A program made the position numbers and the translations under genes. 64,000 nucleotides of DNA from Hymenobacter sp. PAMC 26628. GTDB taxonomy: Bacteria; Bacteroidota; Bacteroidia; Cytophagales; Hymenobacteraceae. Shown here in pieces: positions 1-8,452 of this stretch. Below the pieces are notes generated by a model. The model searched no databases. It was not told where the DNA came from and was given only the letters and a program-made list of their open reading frames with translations. Numbering within the stretch: position 1 is the first letter of the stretch; each line of letters starts with the position of its first letter. The stretch is taken from NCBI RefSeq assembly GCF_001562275.1, contig NZ_CP014304.1, positions 3,038,001 to 3,102,000 on the forward strand, in the 5' to 3' direction.

Positions 1-61
1 CGTTTCGGGTGGCATTCAACTTTTGGCCCTAGCCGAGCGTTAACCACCCGCTGCCGTCGCC

Positions 62-1051
62 ATGAAAAAACTTACCGCCTCCCCCACCCTGCCCGCGCCG
101 GTGCGCGTGCCCGTTCCAATTGCCGAAGCCTGCGCGCCGGGCAGCCTGGCCCAGGCCGCGTTCCGGCGGGCGCTGCTGGCCCTGGAGGAGCTGCGGGCGC
201 AATTGCTGGCCGCGCAGGAAGCCCAAGCGGCGGCCCGCCAGCGCTACTGGCAGCAGGTGGGGCCCGCCGCCGCCGCGGTGGTGGCCGCCCGCCGCGCCCT
301 CTACGCCCCGCTCGAAGGGGCCCTGCTGACGCCCTACTTCAGCCGCCTGGAGGAGGCGCAGATTGTGCAGTTCATCGTGGGCAACGCCGGGGCCCTGATT
401 ACCCGGTTTGGCGAAGACGAGGCGGCCATCGTGGCCAAGTACGCCGCGCCGCGCCCGGCGGGGGCCCCGGCCGAAGCGGCGGCGGAAGCCGCCGCGCCGC
501 CCCTTTCGCCGCAGGAGCAGGCCGCCCAGGCCCGCCAGCAGGCCCGGGCCCAGCGCCTGGCCGAGGCCACCACCCTGGCCGCCCGCACCGACCAGCAGCG
601 CCTGCAAACCAGCGCCAAAACCGTGTACCGCCAGCTCGCCCGCACCCACCACCCCGACCTGGAGCGCGACCCCGCCCAGCAGCGCGCCAAAACCGCGCTG
701 ATGCAGGAAATTACGGCCGCCTACGAAACCGGCGACCTCTACGCCCTGCTGCAGTTGATGGCCGATTCGGCCCACGCCGACGCGGCCGATGCCGACGTGC
801 TCATCGCCTACACCCAGGCCCTGCACCGCCAGCAAATCGACCTCAAAAATCAGCTCCGCGCCCTGCAATACGGCCCCGACGGCGCGGGCGCCAGCACCGG
901 CAAGAAGCGCGAAATCGAGTTGCGCCAAATCAAGCGCGACTTGCGCGCCGAGGCCGAATACGTGCAGCACGTGGCCCGCCAGCTGAGCGAAACCGCCGGC
1001 CTGCGCGAAGTGCTGCGCGAGCTAGCCGCCGAAGGCCTGGAAACAGTGTAG
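62..1051 (+). CDS. J-domain-containing protein
   Basis: A 329-residue soluble protein with no signal peptide. The N-terminal half is rich in Ala, Gln and Arg and looks helical. The region from about residue 180 to 235 resembles a J domain, with the diagnostic His-Pro-Asp at residues 197-199 inside RTHHPDL. J domains stimulate the ATPase of Hsp70 (DnaK), so a co-chaperone or targeting role is likely. The glycine-rich and zinc-finger regions of classical DnaJ are absent, so this is a J-domain-only protein and not DnaJ. Helical segments follow the J domain (residues 250-325). Its stop codon lies inside a palindromic repeat. The ATG at 62 gives a natural MKK start. The J-domain call is fairly sure; the client is unknown. 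Confidence 0.8.
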   Translation: MKKLTASPTLPAPVRVPVPIAEACAPGSLAQAAFRRALLALEELRAQLLAAQEAQAAARQRYWQQVGPAAAAVVAARRALYAPLEGALLTPYFSRLEEAQIVQFIVGNAGALITRFGEDEAAIVAKYAAPRPAGAPAEAAAEAAAPPLSPQEQAAQARQQARAQRLAEATTLAARTDQQRLQTSAKTVYRQLARTHHPDLERDPAQQRAKTALMQEITAAYETGDLYALLQLMADSAHADAADADVLIAYTQALHRQQIDLKNQLRALQYGPDGAGASTGKKREIELRQIKRDLRAEAEYVQHVARQLSETAGLREVLRELAAEGLETV

Positions 1052-1142
1052 CGCGGGCTTTGTAATACACGGCTCTCGCTTCGTCACACCAATTCCTGTA
1101 CGACTACCGTGCAGCGACGCGGACGACAAAGTCCGCGCTACA
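1048..1142. repeat. palindromic repeat, GCGGACTTTGTA family (copy 1)
   Basis: The ends are inverted: the start reads TGTAGCGCGGGCTTTGT and the end reads ACAAAGTCCGCGCTACA. The inner part contains CGGCTCTCGCTTCGTC and GTGCAGCGAC, which recur in the copies near 18.3 and 37.3 kb. The element supplies the stop codon of the J-domain gene. No coding content is seen. Confidence 0.75.
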
Positions 1143-1155
1143 GTTGCGCCACGAG

Positions 1156-1881
1156 CTACTCTTCGCTGCTGAGGCCCAGGGCCTCGACGGCGGCTTGCAC
1201 GGCCTCGGCGCGGTAGGCGGGCGCGGTGGCGGGGGCCCGCAGCAGGCGCAGCAAGCGGTGGTACTTCTCGCGGCCTTCGGCGAGCATTTGGTCGGTCACT
1301 TCGAGCGGGAACACGCTGAACGGCTCCGATTTCTGCACGCCCACCAGCAGGAACCGCTCGGCGCCCAGGGCGTCAGTGTAGAAGGCGGCCTGGCGGTCAT
1401 AGTCGTAGGCCGAGCACTGCCAGCGGAAGTGGTCGGCGTCGCGGGCGTTGGTGGTTTTGAAATCGACGATGGTGTAGGGCAGGCCGGGCGCGTTCACCAC
1501 CAGGTCGGCGCGCAGCTTGCAGAGGGTGCCGGTTTGGGGCTCGGTGAAGAGCACGCTGGGCTCGGGCGTGCCAGCTTCGAGCAGGCGGTTGAGCTCGGTG
1601 TTGAGCTTCACCCCCTCCACCAGCCACCAAACCAGCGTGTCGTTCAGGCCGGGCTGGCCGGGTTGGTAATCAGTGGGTTCAAGCAGGGCGGTGTGAAAGG
1701 CGGTGCCGAAGCTGAGGGCCCCCTGGTTGCCACCGTCGGTGCGCGGGGGGCGGCCATCGAGGGCGTCGCGCAGGCGCGAGAGGTCGGAGTTGGCAATGGC
1801 CGGCAGGGCCCGGTAGGTGTCGTAGTCGAGGCGCAGCAGGTCGGGCCGGCGAAAGGCGGGGTCGGCGGGAAGTGGGGACAT
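1156..1881 (-). CDS. PD-(D/E)XK nuclease-like protein (DUF3799/RecE-type)
   Basis: A 241-residue cytoplasmic protein. The N-terminal SDLSRLRDA segment followed by FGTAFHTALLEP is typical of the PD-(D/E)XK-like domain found in RecE/exodeoxyribonuclease VIII relatives and phage exonucleases. The core motif is visible as a conserved Asp before IVDFKTT, where Asp and Lys form the D-x-K signature, and QAAFYTDAL supplies the following Gln/Tyr motif. Family members are Mg-dependent 5'-3' DNA exonucleases. Here no recombinase partner (RecT or Bet) lies beside it, so a phage recombination role is not supported by context. The ATG at 1881 (MSPLPADP) is preferred to the upstream in-frame start at 1956, which would add an unusual Cys/Gln-rich leader. 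Family call fair, function uncertain. Confidence 0.65.
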   Translation of the reverse strand: MSPLPADPAFRRPDLLRLDYDTYRALPAIANSDLSRLRDALDGRPPRTDGGNQGALSFGTAFHTALLEPTDYQPGQPGLNDTLVWWLVEGVKLNTELNRLLEAGTPEPSVLFTEPQTGTLCKLRADLVVNAPGLPYTIVDFKTTNARDADHFRWQCSAYDYDRQAAFYTDALGAERFLLVGVQKSEPFSVFPLEVTDQMLAEGREKYHRLLRLLRAPATAPAYRAEAVQAAVEALGLSSEE

Positions 1882-1959
1882 GATTCGGTAACAACAGAAC
1901 GGCGCGTTTTGCTGCATCGGGGGCATCTTTTTCTGCGAGGGGCCCCACTGGCCCACCCG

Positions 1960-2277
1960 TCAAGGCTTTTTGGCAAACAGGAGCGTGGTGATGGAAGTCG
2001 TGGTAGTGAACGTGCTTTGCAGCGCATACCCCTCACGGTAGAGCTAGCTGAACATTTTGTGATACGCCTCGCTGGAAGCGGCCTGGTTCTTATCGCTCAC
2101 GCCGCCCTTGAATTCTACCTGTTCGCTCTTGCCCTCCCCACGGGTGATGATAAATTTCCCAGAACCGCCGCCGTCGTACACCCGCACTACTACAATATCT
2201 GGGCCCTGCGTCTGGGCGGCGGCGGGGCGCGCGGCGAGGGCCAGTAGGCACGCGCTCAAGAGAATTAATTTTTTCAT
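1960..2277 (-). pseudogene. small secreted protein interrupted by an in-frame amber codon
   Basis: The ATG at 2277 begins a clear signal peptide (MKKLILLSACLLALAARPAAA, residues 1-21) and a short mature part with VVVRVYDGG. The frame meets TAG at 2044-2046 after 77 codons. The same frame then continues for 27 more codons to TGA at 1960-1962 and encodes YREGYALQ and TSITTLLFAKKP, which look like a natural beta-strand ending of small DUF4177-like secreted proteins. CAG to TAG would explain the break. Either the gene has a recent nonsense mutation or a shortened 77-residue product is made. Function unknown. The 27-codon tail is too protein-like to be ignored, but only a homologue alignment could settle this. 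Confidence 0.6.
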
Positions 2278-2384
2278 GGCGGCTAAATAAAAGCAGCATC
2301 GTGAACAACAACTGAGCGGACAGGGCAGAATGTGCGTATGCATTTTCAGCTCTGAAATTTTACCCCTACTTCTCCCGAAACCCA

Positions 2385-2804
2385 ATGGCACCCTGGCTCC
2401 CGTTTGCCCTGCTTTCGGCCGTGTTTGCGGCCCTCACCGCCATTTTTGCCAAGGTTGGCATCAAGGGCGTCGATTCGGATTTGGCCACGGCCATTCGCAC
2501 GGTGGTCATCCTCATCCTGGCCTGGGGCATTGCCATCGGGCGCGGGGCCACGGCCGGGCTGCCCGAGTTGAGCGGGCGCACGTGGCTGTTTTTGGGGCTG
2601 TCGGGGCTGGCCACGGGGGCCTCGTGGCTGTGCTACTTCCGGGCCCTGAAGCTGGGCCCCGTGAGCAAGGTGGCCCCCATCGACAAGCTGAGCGTGGCGC
2701 TGGCCATTGGGCTGGCGGTAATGTTTTTGGGGGAAAGTTTGAACTGGCGCACGGCCCTGGGCGCGGGCCTGATCGTGGCGGGCAGTGTGGTGCTGGCGCT
2801 CTAA
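2385..2804 (+). CDS. EamA-family membrane protein (single domain)
   Basis: A 139-residue integral membrane protein with about five hydrophobic helices and a single EamA domain. The segments AVFAALTAIFAKVGI, FLGLSGLATGASWLCYF and GAGLIVAGSVVLAL are typical of the drug/metabolite transporter superfamily. Full-length members have ten helices from two EamA copies; one-domain proteins of this length are known and are thought to act as dimers or small exporters. The residues YFRALKLGPVSKVAPIDKLS are a strong family hallmark. Substrate unknown. It stands alone, divergent from the small secreted gene, with about 107 bp between them. Confidence 0.85.
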   Translation: MAPWLPFALLSAVFAALTAIFAKVGIKGVDSDLATAIRTVVILILAWGIAIGRGATAGLPELSGRTWLFLGLSGLATGASWLCYFRALKLGPVSKVAPIDKLSVALAIGLAVMFLGESLNWRTALGAGLIVAGSVVLAL

Positions 2805-2941
2805 CTTTCAAGACGTTACCTCCGCATTAACGTAGTCGTAATAGGTTTTCTATCAGCCGTTTCACCTGTTTTTCACTCAACCCTGGGGGCCCCGGGGCCG
2901 TTTGCAGGATAGTCCTTCGCTTTCACCAGCTTCTCTCCTCC

Positions 2942-3742
2942 ATGCGCTTACAAAACCGTATCGCCCTCGTCACGGGCGGCAGCTCGGGTATCGGCACGGG
3001 CATCGCCCGGCAGTTTGCCGCCGACGGCGCCACCGTGTTCGTTAACTACCACGGGGGGCCCTCCGACAAGGCCGACGCCGTGGTTAAGTCCATCACCGAC
3101 GCCGGCGGCCAAGCCTTCGCCATCCCAGCCGACGTGAGCAAGGAGGACGAGGTGCAGGCCATGTTTGCCCACATCATCCAGCAGTGCGGCACGTTGCACA
3201 TTTTGGTGAACAACTCGGGCCAGCAGCAAGACGCGGCCTTTGTGGACATGACCCTGGCCCAGTGGCAGCGCGTGATTGACGTGAACCTGACCGGGCAGTT
3301 TTTGTGCTCGCGCGAGGCGGCCCGCGAGTTTCTGCGCCGGGGGCCCCAGCCCGAAATTGCCCGCGCCACGGGCGTCATCTTGCACACCAGCAGCGTGCAC
3401 GAAGTTATTCCGTGGGCCGGCCACGTGAACTACGCCACCAGCAAGGGCGGCATCATGCAGCTCATGAAAAGCACCGCCCAGGAGCTGGCGCCCCACAAAA
3501 TCCGGGTGAACAGCATCGGGCCGGGCGCTATCAAAACGCCCATCAACACCAGCGCCTGGGATACGCCCGAGGCCGAAACCGCCCTGCTCAAGCTCATCCC
3601 CTACGACCGGGTGGGCGTCATTGAGGACATCGGGGGCCTCGCCGCCTGGCTCTGCTCCGACGAGGCCGACTACATCACCGGCCAAACCATTTTCATGGAT
3701 GGCGGCATGACGCTCTACCCGGGCTTTGCCACCGGCGGCTAG
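2942..3742 (+). CDS. SDR-family oxidoreductase (glucose 1-dehydrogenase-like)
   Basis: A 266-residue short-chain dehydrogenase/reductase. The cofactor loop TGGSSGIG is at residues 11-18, NNSG (usual NNAG) at 90-93, and the catalytic Ser150/151, Tyr164 and Lys168 are present (YATSK). The ending DGGMTLYPGF matches glucose 1-dehydrogenase-type classical SDRs, which oxidise sugars or alcohols with NAD(P). It lies just upstream of a GH63-like glucosidase on the same strand, so a sugar substrate is plausible but not proven. The 140-bp spacer between them holds an imperfect inverted repeat, so co-transcription is uncertain. Confidence 0.85.
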   Translation: MRLQNRIALVTGGSSGIGTGIARQFAADGATVFVNYHGGPSDKADAVVKSITDAGGQAFAIPADVSKEDEVQAMFAHIIQQCGTLHILVNNSGQQQDAAFVDMTLAQWQRVIDVNLTGQFLCSREAAREFLRRGPQPEIARATGVILHTSSVHEVIPWAGHVNYATSKGGIMQLMKSTAQELAPHKIRVNSIGPGAIKTPINTSAWDTPEAETALLKLIPYDRVGVIEDIGGLAAWLCSDEADYITGQTIFMDGGMTLYPGFATGG

Positions 3743-3757
3743 TTTTTGAATGTGCAG

Positions 3758-3880
3758 AATGTGGAAATATGGGGATGTGAAAATGCGTGCGTTTTACCCA
3801 CAGGCTCTTTCCCGTAGCAAATGCTAGCCGCTTTGCCCCCTCATCCACAAATTTCCACATCCCCACATTTTCACATTTCA
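3758..3880. repeat. imperfect inverted repeat in the SDR-GH63 spacer
   Basis: The left arm (about 3758-3785) contains GTGGAAATATGGGGATGTG and the right arm (about 3850-3878) contains CCACATCCCCACATTTTCAC. The arms pair imperfectly around a 65-bp loop. It could form a hairpin in the transcript between the dehydrogenase and glucosidase genes. No coding sequence is seen. Confidence 0.5.
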
Positions 3881-3882
3881 CC

Positions 3883-6501
3883 ATGACACCCGAACACGAA
3901 CGCCTGTGCGACGTGGGGCCCTGGCGCACCTTTGGGCCCTACCTGGCCGAGCGGCAGTGGGGCACGGTGCGCGAAGACTACTCGGCCGACGGCCAGCCCT
4001 GGACCTTCACCACCCACGACATGGCCCGCTCCTACGCCTACCGCTGGGGCGAGGACGGCCTGGGCGGCATTTCGGACAACCAGCAGCTGCTTTGCTTCGC
4101 GCCGGCGTTTTGGAACGGGCAGGACCCCATCCTTAAAGAGCGGCTGTTTGGGCTGAGCGGGCCCGAGGGCAACCACGGCGAGGACGTGAAGGAGCTGTAT
4201 TACTACCTCGATAACACGCCCACCCACAGCTACATGCGGATGCTGTACAAGTACCCGCAGCACGCGTTTCCGTACGAGTGGCTGGTGCAGCAAAACGCCC
4301 GCCGCACCCGCAACGATGCCGAATTTGAGCTGGCCGACACGGCCGTGTTTCGCGAGGACAAGTACTTCGATATTTTTGTGGAGTACGCCAAGGCGGGGCC
4401 CCAGGATGTGCTGATTACCATTACGGCCCACAACCGGGGGCCCCAGGCGGCGCCGCTGCACGTGCTGCCCACGCTCTGGTTCCGCAACACCTGGGCCTGG
4501 GGCGACGACGACTATTACCCCGACCTGCGCGCCACCAACCGCGGCCACATTGCCGTGTGCCACCGCGACCTGCCCGGCCTGGCCCTGCACGCCGACGGGG
4601 CCCCCGAGCTGCTGTTTTGCGACAATGAAACCAACGCACCCCGCCTCTACCAGGCCGCGCCCCGGCCGGGCGCTAAGTTCTTCAAAGACGGGCTGAACGA
4701 GTACGTGATGGGCGGCCGCGCCGACGCCGTGAACCCCGACCGCGGCGGCACCAAGGCCGCCGCGCACTACGTCCTCACCATCGAGCCCGGCCAGAGCCAG
4801 ACCCTGCGCCTGCGCCTGGGCCCCGACGATTTGGCCGCGCCGTTTGCCGATTTTGACCAGCTGGTGGCCCAGCGCCGGCAGGAGGCCGATGCCTTTTACG
4901 GGGCCCTGCAACACGACCTGGCCAGTGCCGACGCCCGTGCCGTGCAGCGGCAGGCCCTGGCCGGCATGCTGTGGAACAAGCAGTTTTACAACTACGACGT
5001 GCGCCGCTGGCTGGCCGGCGACCCCGCCCTGCCCGCCCCACCGGCCGGCCGCCTGGAGGGGCGCAACGCTGGCTGGCGGCACGTGCGCAACCACGACATC
5101 ATCTCGATGCCCGACAACTGGGAGTACCCCTGGTACGCGGCCTGGGACCTGGCCTTCCACGCCGTGCCGCTGGCGCTGGTGGACCCCGAGTTTGCCAAAG
5201 ACCAGCTCCGGCTGCTGTGCCACGACCGCTACATGCACGCCAACGGCCAGCTGCCGGCCTACGAGTGGCAGTTTGGCAACGTGAACCCGCCGGTGCACGC
5301 CTGGGCCACGTTCCGGGTGTTCAAGATGGACCAGAAGCAGTGCGGCGGCACTTGCGACGTGGTGTTTTTGGAAACCATTTTCCACCGCCTGCTGCTAAAC
5401 TTCACGTGGTGGGTGAACCGCAAGGACACCGCTGGGCGCAACATCTTCGAGGGCGGTTTTTTAGGGCTCGACAACATCGGTGTGTTCGACCGCTCGGCCC
5501 CGCTGCCCGCCGGCGTGTACATCGAGCAGGCCGACGGCACGGCCTGGATGGCTCTCTACGCCCTCAGCCTCATGCGCATGGCCCTGGAGCTGGCCCAGAC
5601 CAACCCCGTGTACGAAGACCTGGCCGGCAAATTCTTTGAGCATTTCCTGGCCATTGCCCAGGCCATGACCGGCTACGGGCCCCACGACATTGATATGTGG
5701 GACGAGGAGGACGAGTTTTACTACGACGTGCTGAACTCGCCCCAGGGCCGCACCCCGCTCAAAGTGCGCTCGATGGTGGGCCTGGTGCCACTGTTTGCGG
5801 TGGAAGTGCTCGACGACGAGCTGCTGCAAAACGCCCCGAAATTCCTGGCCCGCCTGAACTGGATTTTGGCCAACCGCCCCGACCTGGCGGCCCTCGTGAG
5901 CCGCTGGCAGGAACCGGGCAAGGGCGACCGCCACTTGCTCTCGCTGCTGCGCGGCCACCGCCTCAAGGCCCTGCTGCGCCGCACGCTCGACGAGGCCGAA
6001 TTCCTGTCCGACCACGGCGTGCGGGCCCTCTCCAAGTACCACCAAGACCACCCCTACGTGTTCCGCACCGACGGCCAGTCGTTCACGGTGAACTACGATC
6101 CCGGCGAATCCACCACCAGCCTCTACGGCGGCAACTCGAACTGGCGGGGCCCCGTGTGGTTCCCCGTCAACTACCTGCTCATCGAGGGGTTGCAGCGCTT
6201 CCACCACTACTACGGCGACGATTTCAAGGTAGAATTTCCCACCGGCAGCGGCCAATACAGCACGCTGCTGGCCATTGCCCAACAGCTCACCGAGCGGCTC
6301 ACCGGCCTGTTTTTGCGCGACGAAAAAGGCCAGCGCCCCTGCTTCGGCGCCGACGCGCAGCAGCAAACCGACCCCAACTTTAAAGACTACCTGCTCTTCC
6401 ACGAGTACTTCCACGGCGACACCGGCCAGGGCCTCGGCGCCAGCCACCAAACCGGCTGGACCGGCCTCGTGGCCAAGCTGTTGCAGCCGCGAGGCAAGTA
6501 G
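3883..6501 (+). CDS. GH63-like glucosidase (MGH1-type)
   Basis: An 872-residue protein without signal peptide, so probably cytoplasmic. The C-terminal two thirds form an (alpha/alpha)6 barrel of the GH63/mannosylglycerate-hydrolase type, with signature stretches WYAAWDLAFH (near residue 420), LPAYEWQFGNVNPP (near 460), GFLGLDNIGVFDR and YGGNSNWRGPVWFPVNY near the C terminus. Bacterial GH63 members hydrolyse alpha-glucosidic or mannosylglycerate-type bonds. The ATG at 3883 (MTPEHERL) is chosen because the upstream in-frame GTG would translate the inverted repeat. Likely role: intracellular turnover of a glucoside or compatible solute. Substrate not predictable from sequence. Confidence 0.8.
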   Translation: MTPEHERLCDVGPWRTFGPYLAERQWGTVREDYSADGQPWTFTTHDMARSYAYRWGEDGLGGISDNQQLLCFAPAFWNGQDPILKERLFGLSGPEGNHGEDVKELYYYLDNTPTHSYMRMLYKYPQHAFPYEWLVQQNARRTRNDAEFELADTAVFREDKYFDIFVEYAKAGPQDVLITITAHNRGPQAAPLHVLPTLWFRNTWAWGDDDYYPDLRATNRGHIAVCHRDLPGLALHADGAPELLFCDNETNAPRLYQAAPRPGAKFFKDGLNEYVMGGRADAVNPDRGGTKAAAHYVLTIEPGQSQTLRLRLGPDDLAAPFADFDQLVAQRRQEADAFYGALQHDLASADARAVQRQALAGMLWNKQFYNYDVRRWLAGDPALPAPPAGRLEGRNAGWRHVRNHDIISMPDNWEYPWYAAWDLAFHAVPLALVDPEFAKDQLRLLCHDRYMHANGQLPAYEWQFGNVNPPVHAWATFRVFKMDQKQCGGTCDVVFLETIFHRLLLNFTWWVNRKDTAGRNIFEGGFLGLDNIGVFDRSAPLPAGVYIEQADGTAWMALYALSLMRMALELAQTNPVYEDLAGKFFEHFLAIAQAMTGYGPHDIDMWDEEDEFYYDVLNSPQGRTPLKVRSMVGLVPLFAVEVLDDELLQNAPKFLARLNWILANRPDLAALVSRWQEPGKGDRHLLSLLRGHRLKALLRRTLDEAEFLSDHGVRALSKYHQDHPYVFRTDGQSFTVNYDPGESTTSLYGGNSNWRGPVWFPVNYLLIEGLQRFHHYYGDDFKVEFPTGSGQYSTLLAIAQQLTERLTGLFLRDEKGQRPCFGADAQQQTDPNFKDYLLFHEYFHGDTGQGLGASHQTGWTGLVAKLLQPRGK

Positions 6502-6543
6502 CACCATCATCTTTCAGCAACTTATCAGGCCGTCATAACTAGG

Positions 6544-6635
6544 CCGTCATGCAGCGCGCAGCGAAGCATCTTTTTAGCGTAACTAATCAGGATTACTGGC
6601 GCGGCAAAGATGCTTCGCTGCGCGCTGCATGACGG
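6544..6635. repeat. MITE-like palindrome, GAAGCATC family (copy 1)
   Basis: Two 30-bp perfect inverted arms (6544-6573 and 6606-6635; outer end CCGTCATGCAGCG, inner end GAAGCATCTTT) enclose a 32-bp centre. Four more copies with the same arm layout are found near 9.5, 37.5, 41.4 and 54.8 kb. No open frame. It sits between the glucosidase and cyclase genes. Confidence 0.9.
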
Positions 6636-6656
6636 GCTGAATAAAACATTCAAGCC

Positions 6657-7271
6657 ATGAACTACCTCGACATCACCACGCCCATTTCCGACCAGATGGT
6701 GCACTGGCCCGACAACGCCCCGGTGCACCTGCGCCTCACCCGCTCGTTTGCCTACGGCGACCCGGCCAACGTGAGCGAAATCAGCATGAGCGTGCACACG
6801 GCCACCCACGTCGATGCCCCGCGCCACTTCATCCAGGACGGGCCCGACGTGACGACGCTCGACCTGAACACGCTGCTGGGGCCCTGCCGCGTGGTGCGCA
6901 TCCACGACCCCCGGCTCATCACGCTGGCCGAAGTGGAGCCCCTCGACCCGCAGCCCGGCCAGCGCATCCTCTTTCGCACCCGCAACTCGGACGCCGACTG
7001 GACGCACCAGCCCTTCAACCCCGACTTCGTAAAACTGGACTTCCCCGCCGCGAAGTTCCTCCAGCAGCGCGGCGTCGTCTGCGTCGGCGTGGACTACATC
7101 TCGGTGGGCGGCTCCGACACCCACCACGCCCTGCTCGACCACCGCATCACCGTCATCGAAGCCCTGGCCCTGGGCCACGTGGAGCCCGGCGACTACGAGC
7201 TCATCTGCCTGCCGCTGCGCATCGTAGGCGCCGACGGGGCCCCCTGCCGCGCTCTGCTGCGCCCGCTGTAA
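6657..7271 (+). CDS. cyclase-family metal-dependent hydrolase
   Basis: A 204-residue cytoplasmic protein of the cyclase / kynurenine-formamidase superfamily. The metal-binding signature H-x3-H-x-D-x3-H is present as His47, His51, Asp53 and His57 within SVHTATHVDAPRHF. Family members hydrolyse arylformamides (N-formylkynurenine) or cyclise polyketides. No kynurenine 3-monooxygenase or kynureninase lies nearby, so pathway assignment stays open. It is followed by a bidirectional terminator shared with the convergent DJ-1-like gene. Confidence 0.8.
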   Translation: MNYLDITTPISDQMVHWPDNAPVHLRLTRSFAYGDPANVSEISMSVHTATHVDAPRHFIQDGPDVTTLDLNTLLGPCRVVRIHDPRLITLAEVEPLDPQPGQRILFRTRNSDADWTHQPFNPDFVKLDFPAAKFLQQRGVVCVGVDYISVGGSDTHHALLDHRITVIEALALGHVEPGDYELICLPLRIVGADGAPCRALLRPL

Positions 7272-7288
7272 ATTGGTTATCAGTCCCC

Positions 7289-7344
7289 AACACAAAGCCG
7301 CCCCAGGGCCCCCATTGCAAGGGTTCCCGGGGCGGCTTTGTGTT
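7289..7344. terminator. bidirectional terminator
   Basis: Perfect 16-bp arms (7289-7304 and 7329-7344, AACACAAAGCCGCCCC and its complement) lie between the convergent cyclase and DJ-1-like genes. No long T tract follows, but position and symmetry suit a shared terminator. Confidence 0.7.
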
Positions 7345-7359
7345 TGGAGGAGCCGGGGG

Positions 7360-8040
7360 CTACTTGCCCAGCTGCTTGAGCAGCTCCTTGGCGGCGGGCT
7401 CCGACGAGGCCGGGTTTTGGCCCGTGATGAGGTGGCCGGCGGTTACAACGTAGGGGCCCCAGTCAGTGCCTTTGGAGTAGGTGCCGCCGGCGTTTTTCAG
7501 CATGTCTTCCACCAGGAAGGGCACGACGTCGGTGAGTTGCACGGCCTCCTCCTCGGTGTTGGTGAAGCCGGTTACGGCCTTGCCTTTCACGAGCAGGTCG
7601 CCGTTGGGGGCCTTCACGTGGCGGAGCACGCCGGGGGCGTGGCACACCACGGCTACCGGTTTGCCGGCGGCGTAGGCCGTTTCGATCAGGGCGATGGACT
7701 TTGGGTCTTCGGCTAGGTCCCAGAGCGGGCCGTGGCCGCCGGGGTAAAAGATGGCGTCAAAATCGGCGGCTTGGATGGTATCCAGCGGCACGGTGTGGGC
7801 CAGGGCCTGCTGGGCGGCGGCGTCCTTTTTGAAGCGCTCGGTGGCGTCGGTTTGGGCCCCGGGCTCGTCGCTTTTGGGGTCGAGGGGCGGCTGGCCGCCC
7901 TTGGGCAAGGCCAGCGTGAGGTCGATGCCGGCGTCCTTGAACACGTAGTAGGGCGCGGCAAATTCTTCCAGCCAGAAGCCGGTTTTCTTGCCCGTGGTGC
8001 CCAGCTCGTCGTGCGAGGTCAAAACCATGGCGATTTTCAT
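7360..8040 (-). CDS. DJ-1/PfpI-family type 1 glutamine amidotransferase-like protein
   Basis: A 226-residue protein of the DJ-1/PfpI superfamily, closest in layout to Hsp31-like glyoxalase III/deglycase proteins. The nucleophile is Cys133 in AVVCHAPGVL, followed by His134, and the conserved Glu lies in GFWLEE near residue 25. YPGGHGPLWDL (residues 99-109) is the second hallmark. Such proteins detoxify methylglyoxal or act as chaperones. It is last in a minus-strand set after an OhrR-like regulator, an MDR oxidoreductase and a small monooxygenase, which fits a reactive-electrophile response. Confidence 0.88.
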   Translation of the reverse strand: MKIAMVLTSHDELGTTGKKTGFWLEEFAAPYYVFKDAGIDLTLALPKGGQPPLDPKSDEPGAQTDATERFKKDAAAQQALAHTVPLDTIQAADFDAIFYPGGHGPLWDLAEDPKSIALIETAYAAGKPVAVVCHAPGVLRHVKAPNGDLLVKGKAVTGFTNTEEEAVQLTDVVPFLVEDMLKNAGGTYSKGTDWGPYVVTAGHLITGQNPASSEPAAKELLKQLGK

Positions 8041-8115
8041 AATCCGAAGCAGTAGAATGGTGGTAAAAGGTGGCGGAGCCGGCCAACGCCGGGCCCCACC
8101 GCGTGGCCGCTGGTT

Positions 8116-8427
8116 TTAGGCCAGCAGCTGGTAAAAGGTGACTTTGCGCTCGGCCAGCAGCGGCACAATCTGGCCCACCACCAGCTCCTGGTAGTGCGCC
8201 GAGTCGCGGTGCGCGTCGAGGGCCGCCTGGTTGGCGTACTGCTCGTAGAAGAAGAAGCGGGCCGGATCGGCGGCGTCTTGGTGGGCCACGTAGAGCAGGT
8301 TGCCGGGCTCGTGCTGGCGCACGGCTTCGGCGGCTTGCAGCATCAGCTGGCGCACGGTGGCTTCGTGGCCGGGCTGGGCGCGCCACTCGGCGGCCACGGC
8401 GATAATATTTTGGGTTTCGGCACTCAT
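8116..8427 (-). CDS. ABM-domain monooxygenase (YgiN-like)
   Basis: A 103-residue antibiotic-biosynthesis-monooxygenase fold protein. EWRAQPGHEATVRQLM at the N terminus and FFYEQYANQAALDAHRDS in the centre are typical of quinol monooxygenase YgiN-type proteins, which act as cofactor-free dimers. The start is set at ATG 8427 (MSAETQ); an ATG four codons upstream (8439) is possible. It lies between the MDR oxidoreductase and the DJ-1-like gene with short gaps on the same strand, which suggests an operon. Confidence 0.8.
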   Translation of the reverse strand: MSAETQNIIAVAAEWRAQPGHEATVRQLMLQAAEAVRQHEPGNLLYVAHQDAADPARFFFYEQYANQAALDAHRDSAHYQELVVGQIVPLLAERKVTFYQLLA

Positions 8428-8452
8428 AATCAAGAGCATAAGGGAGGCCGGG

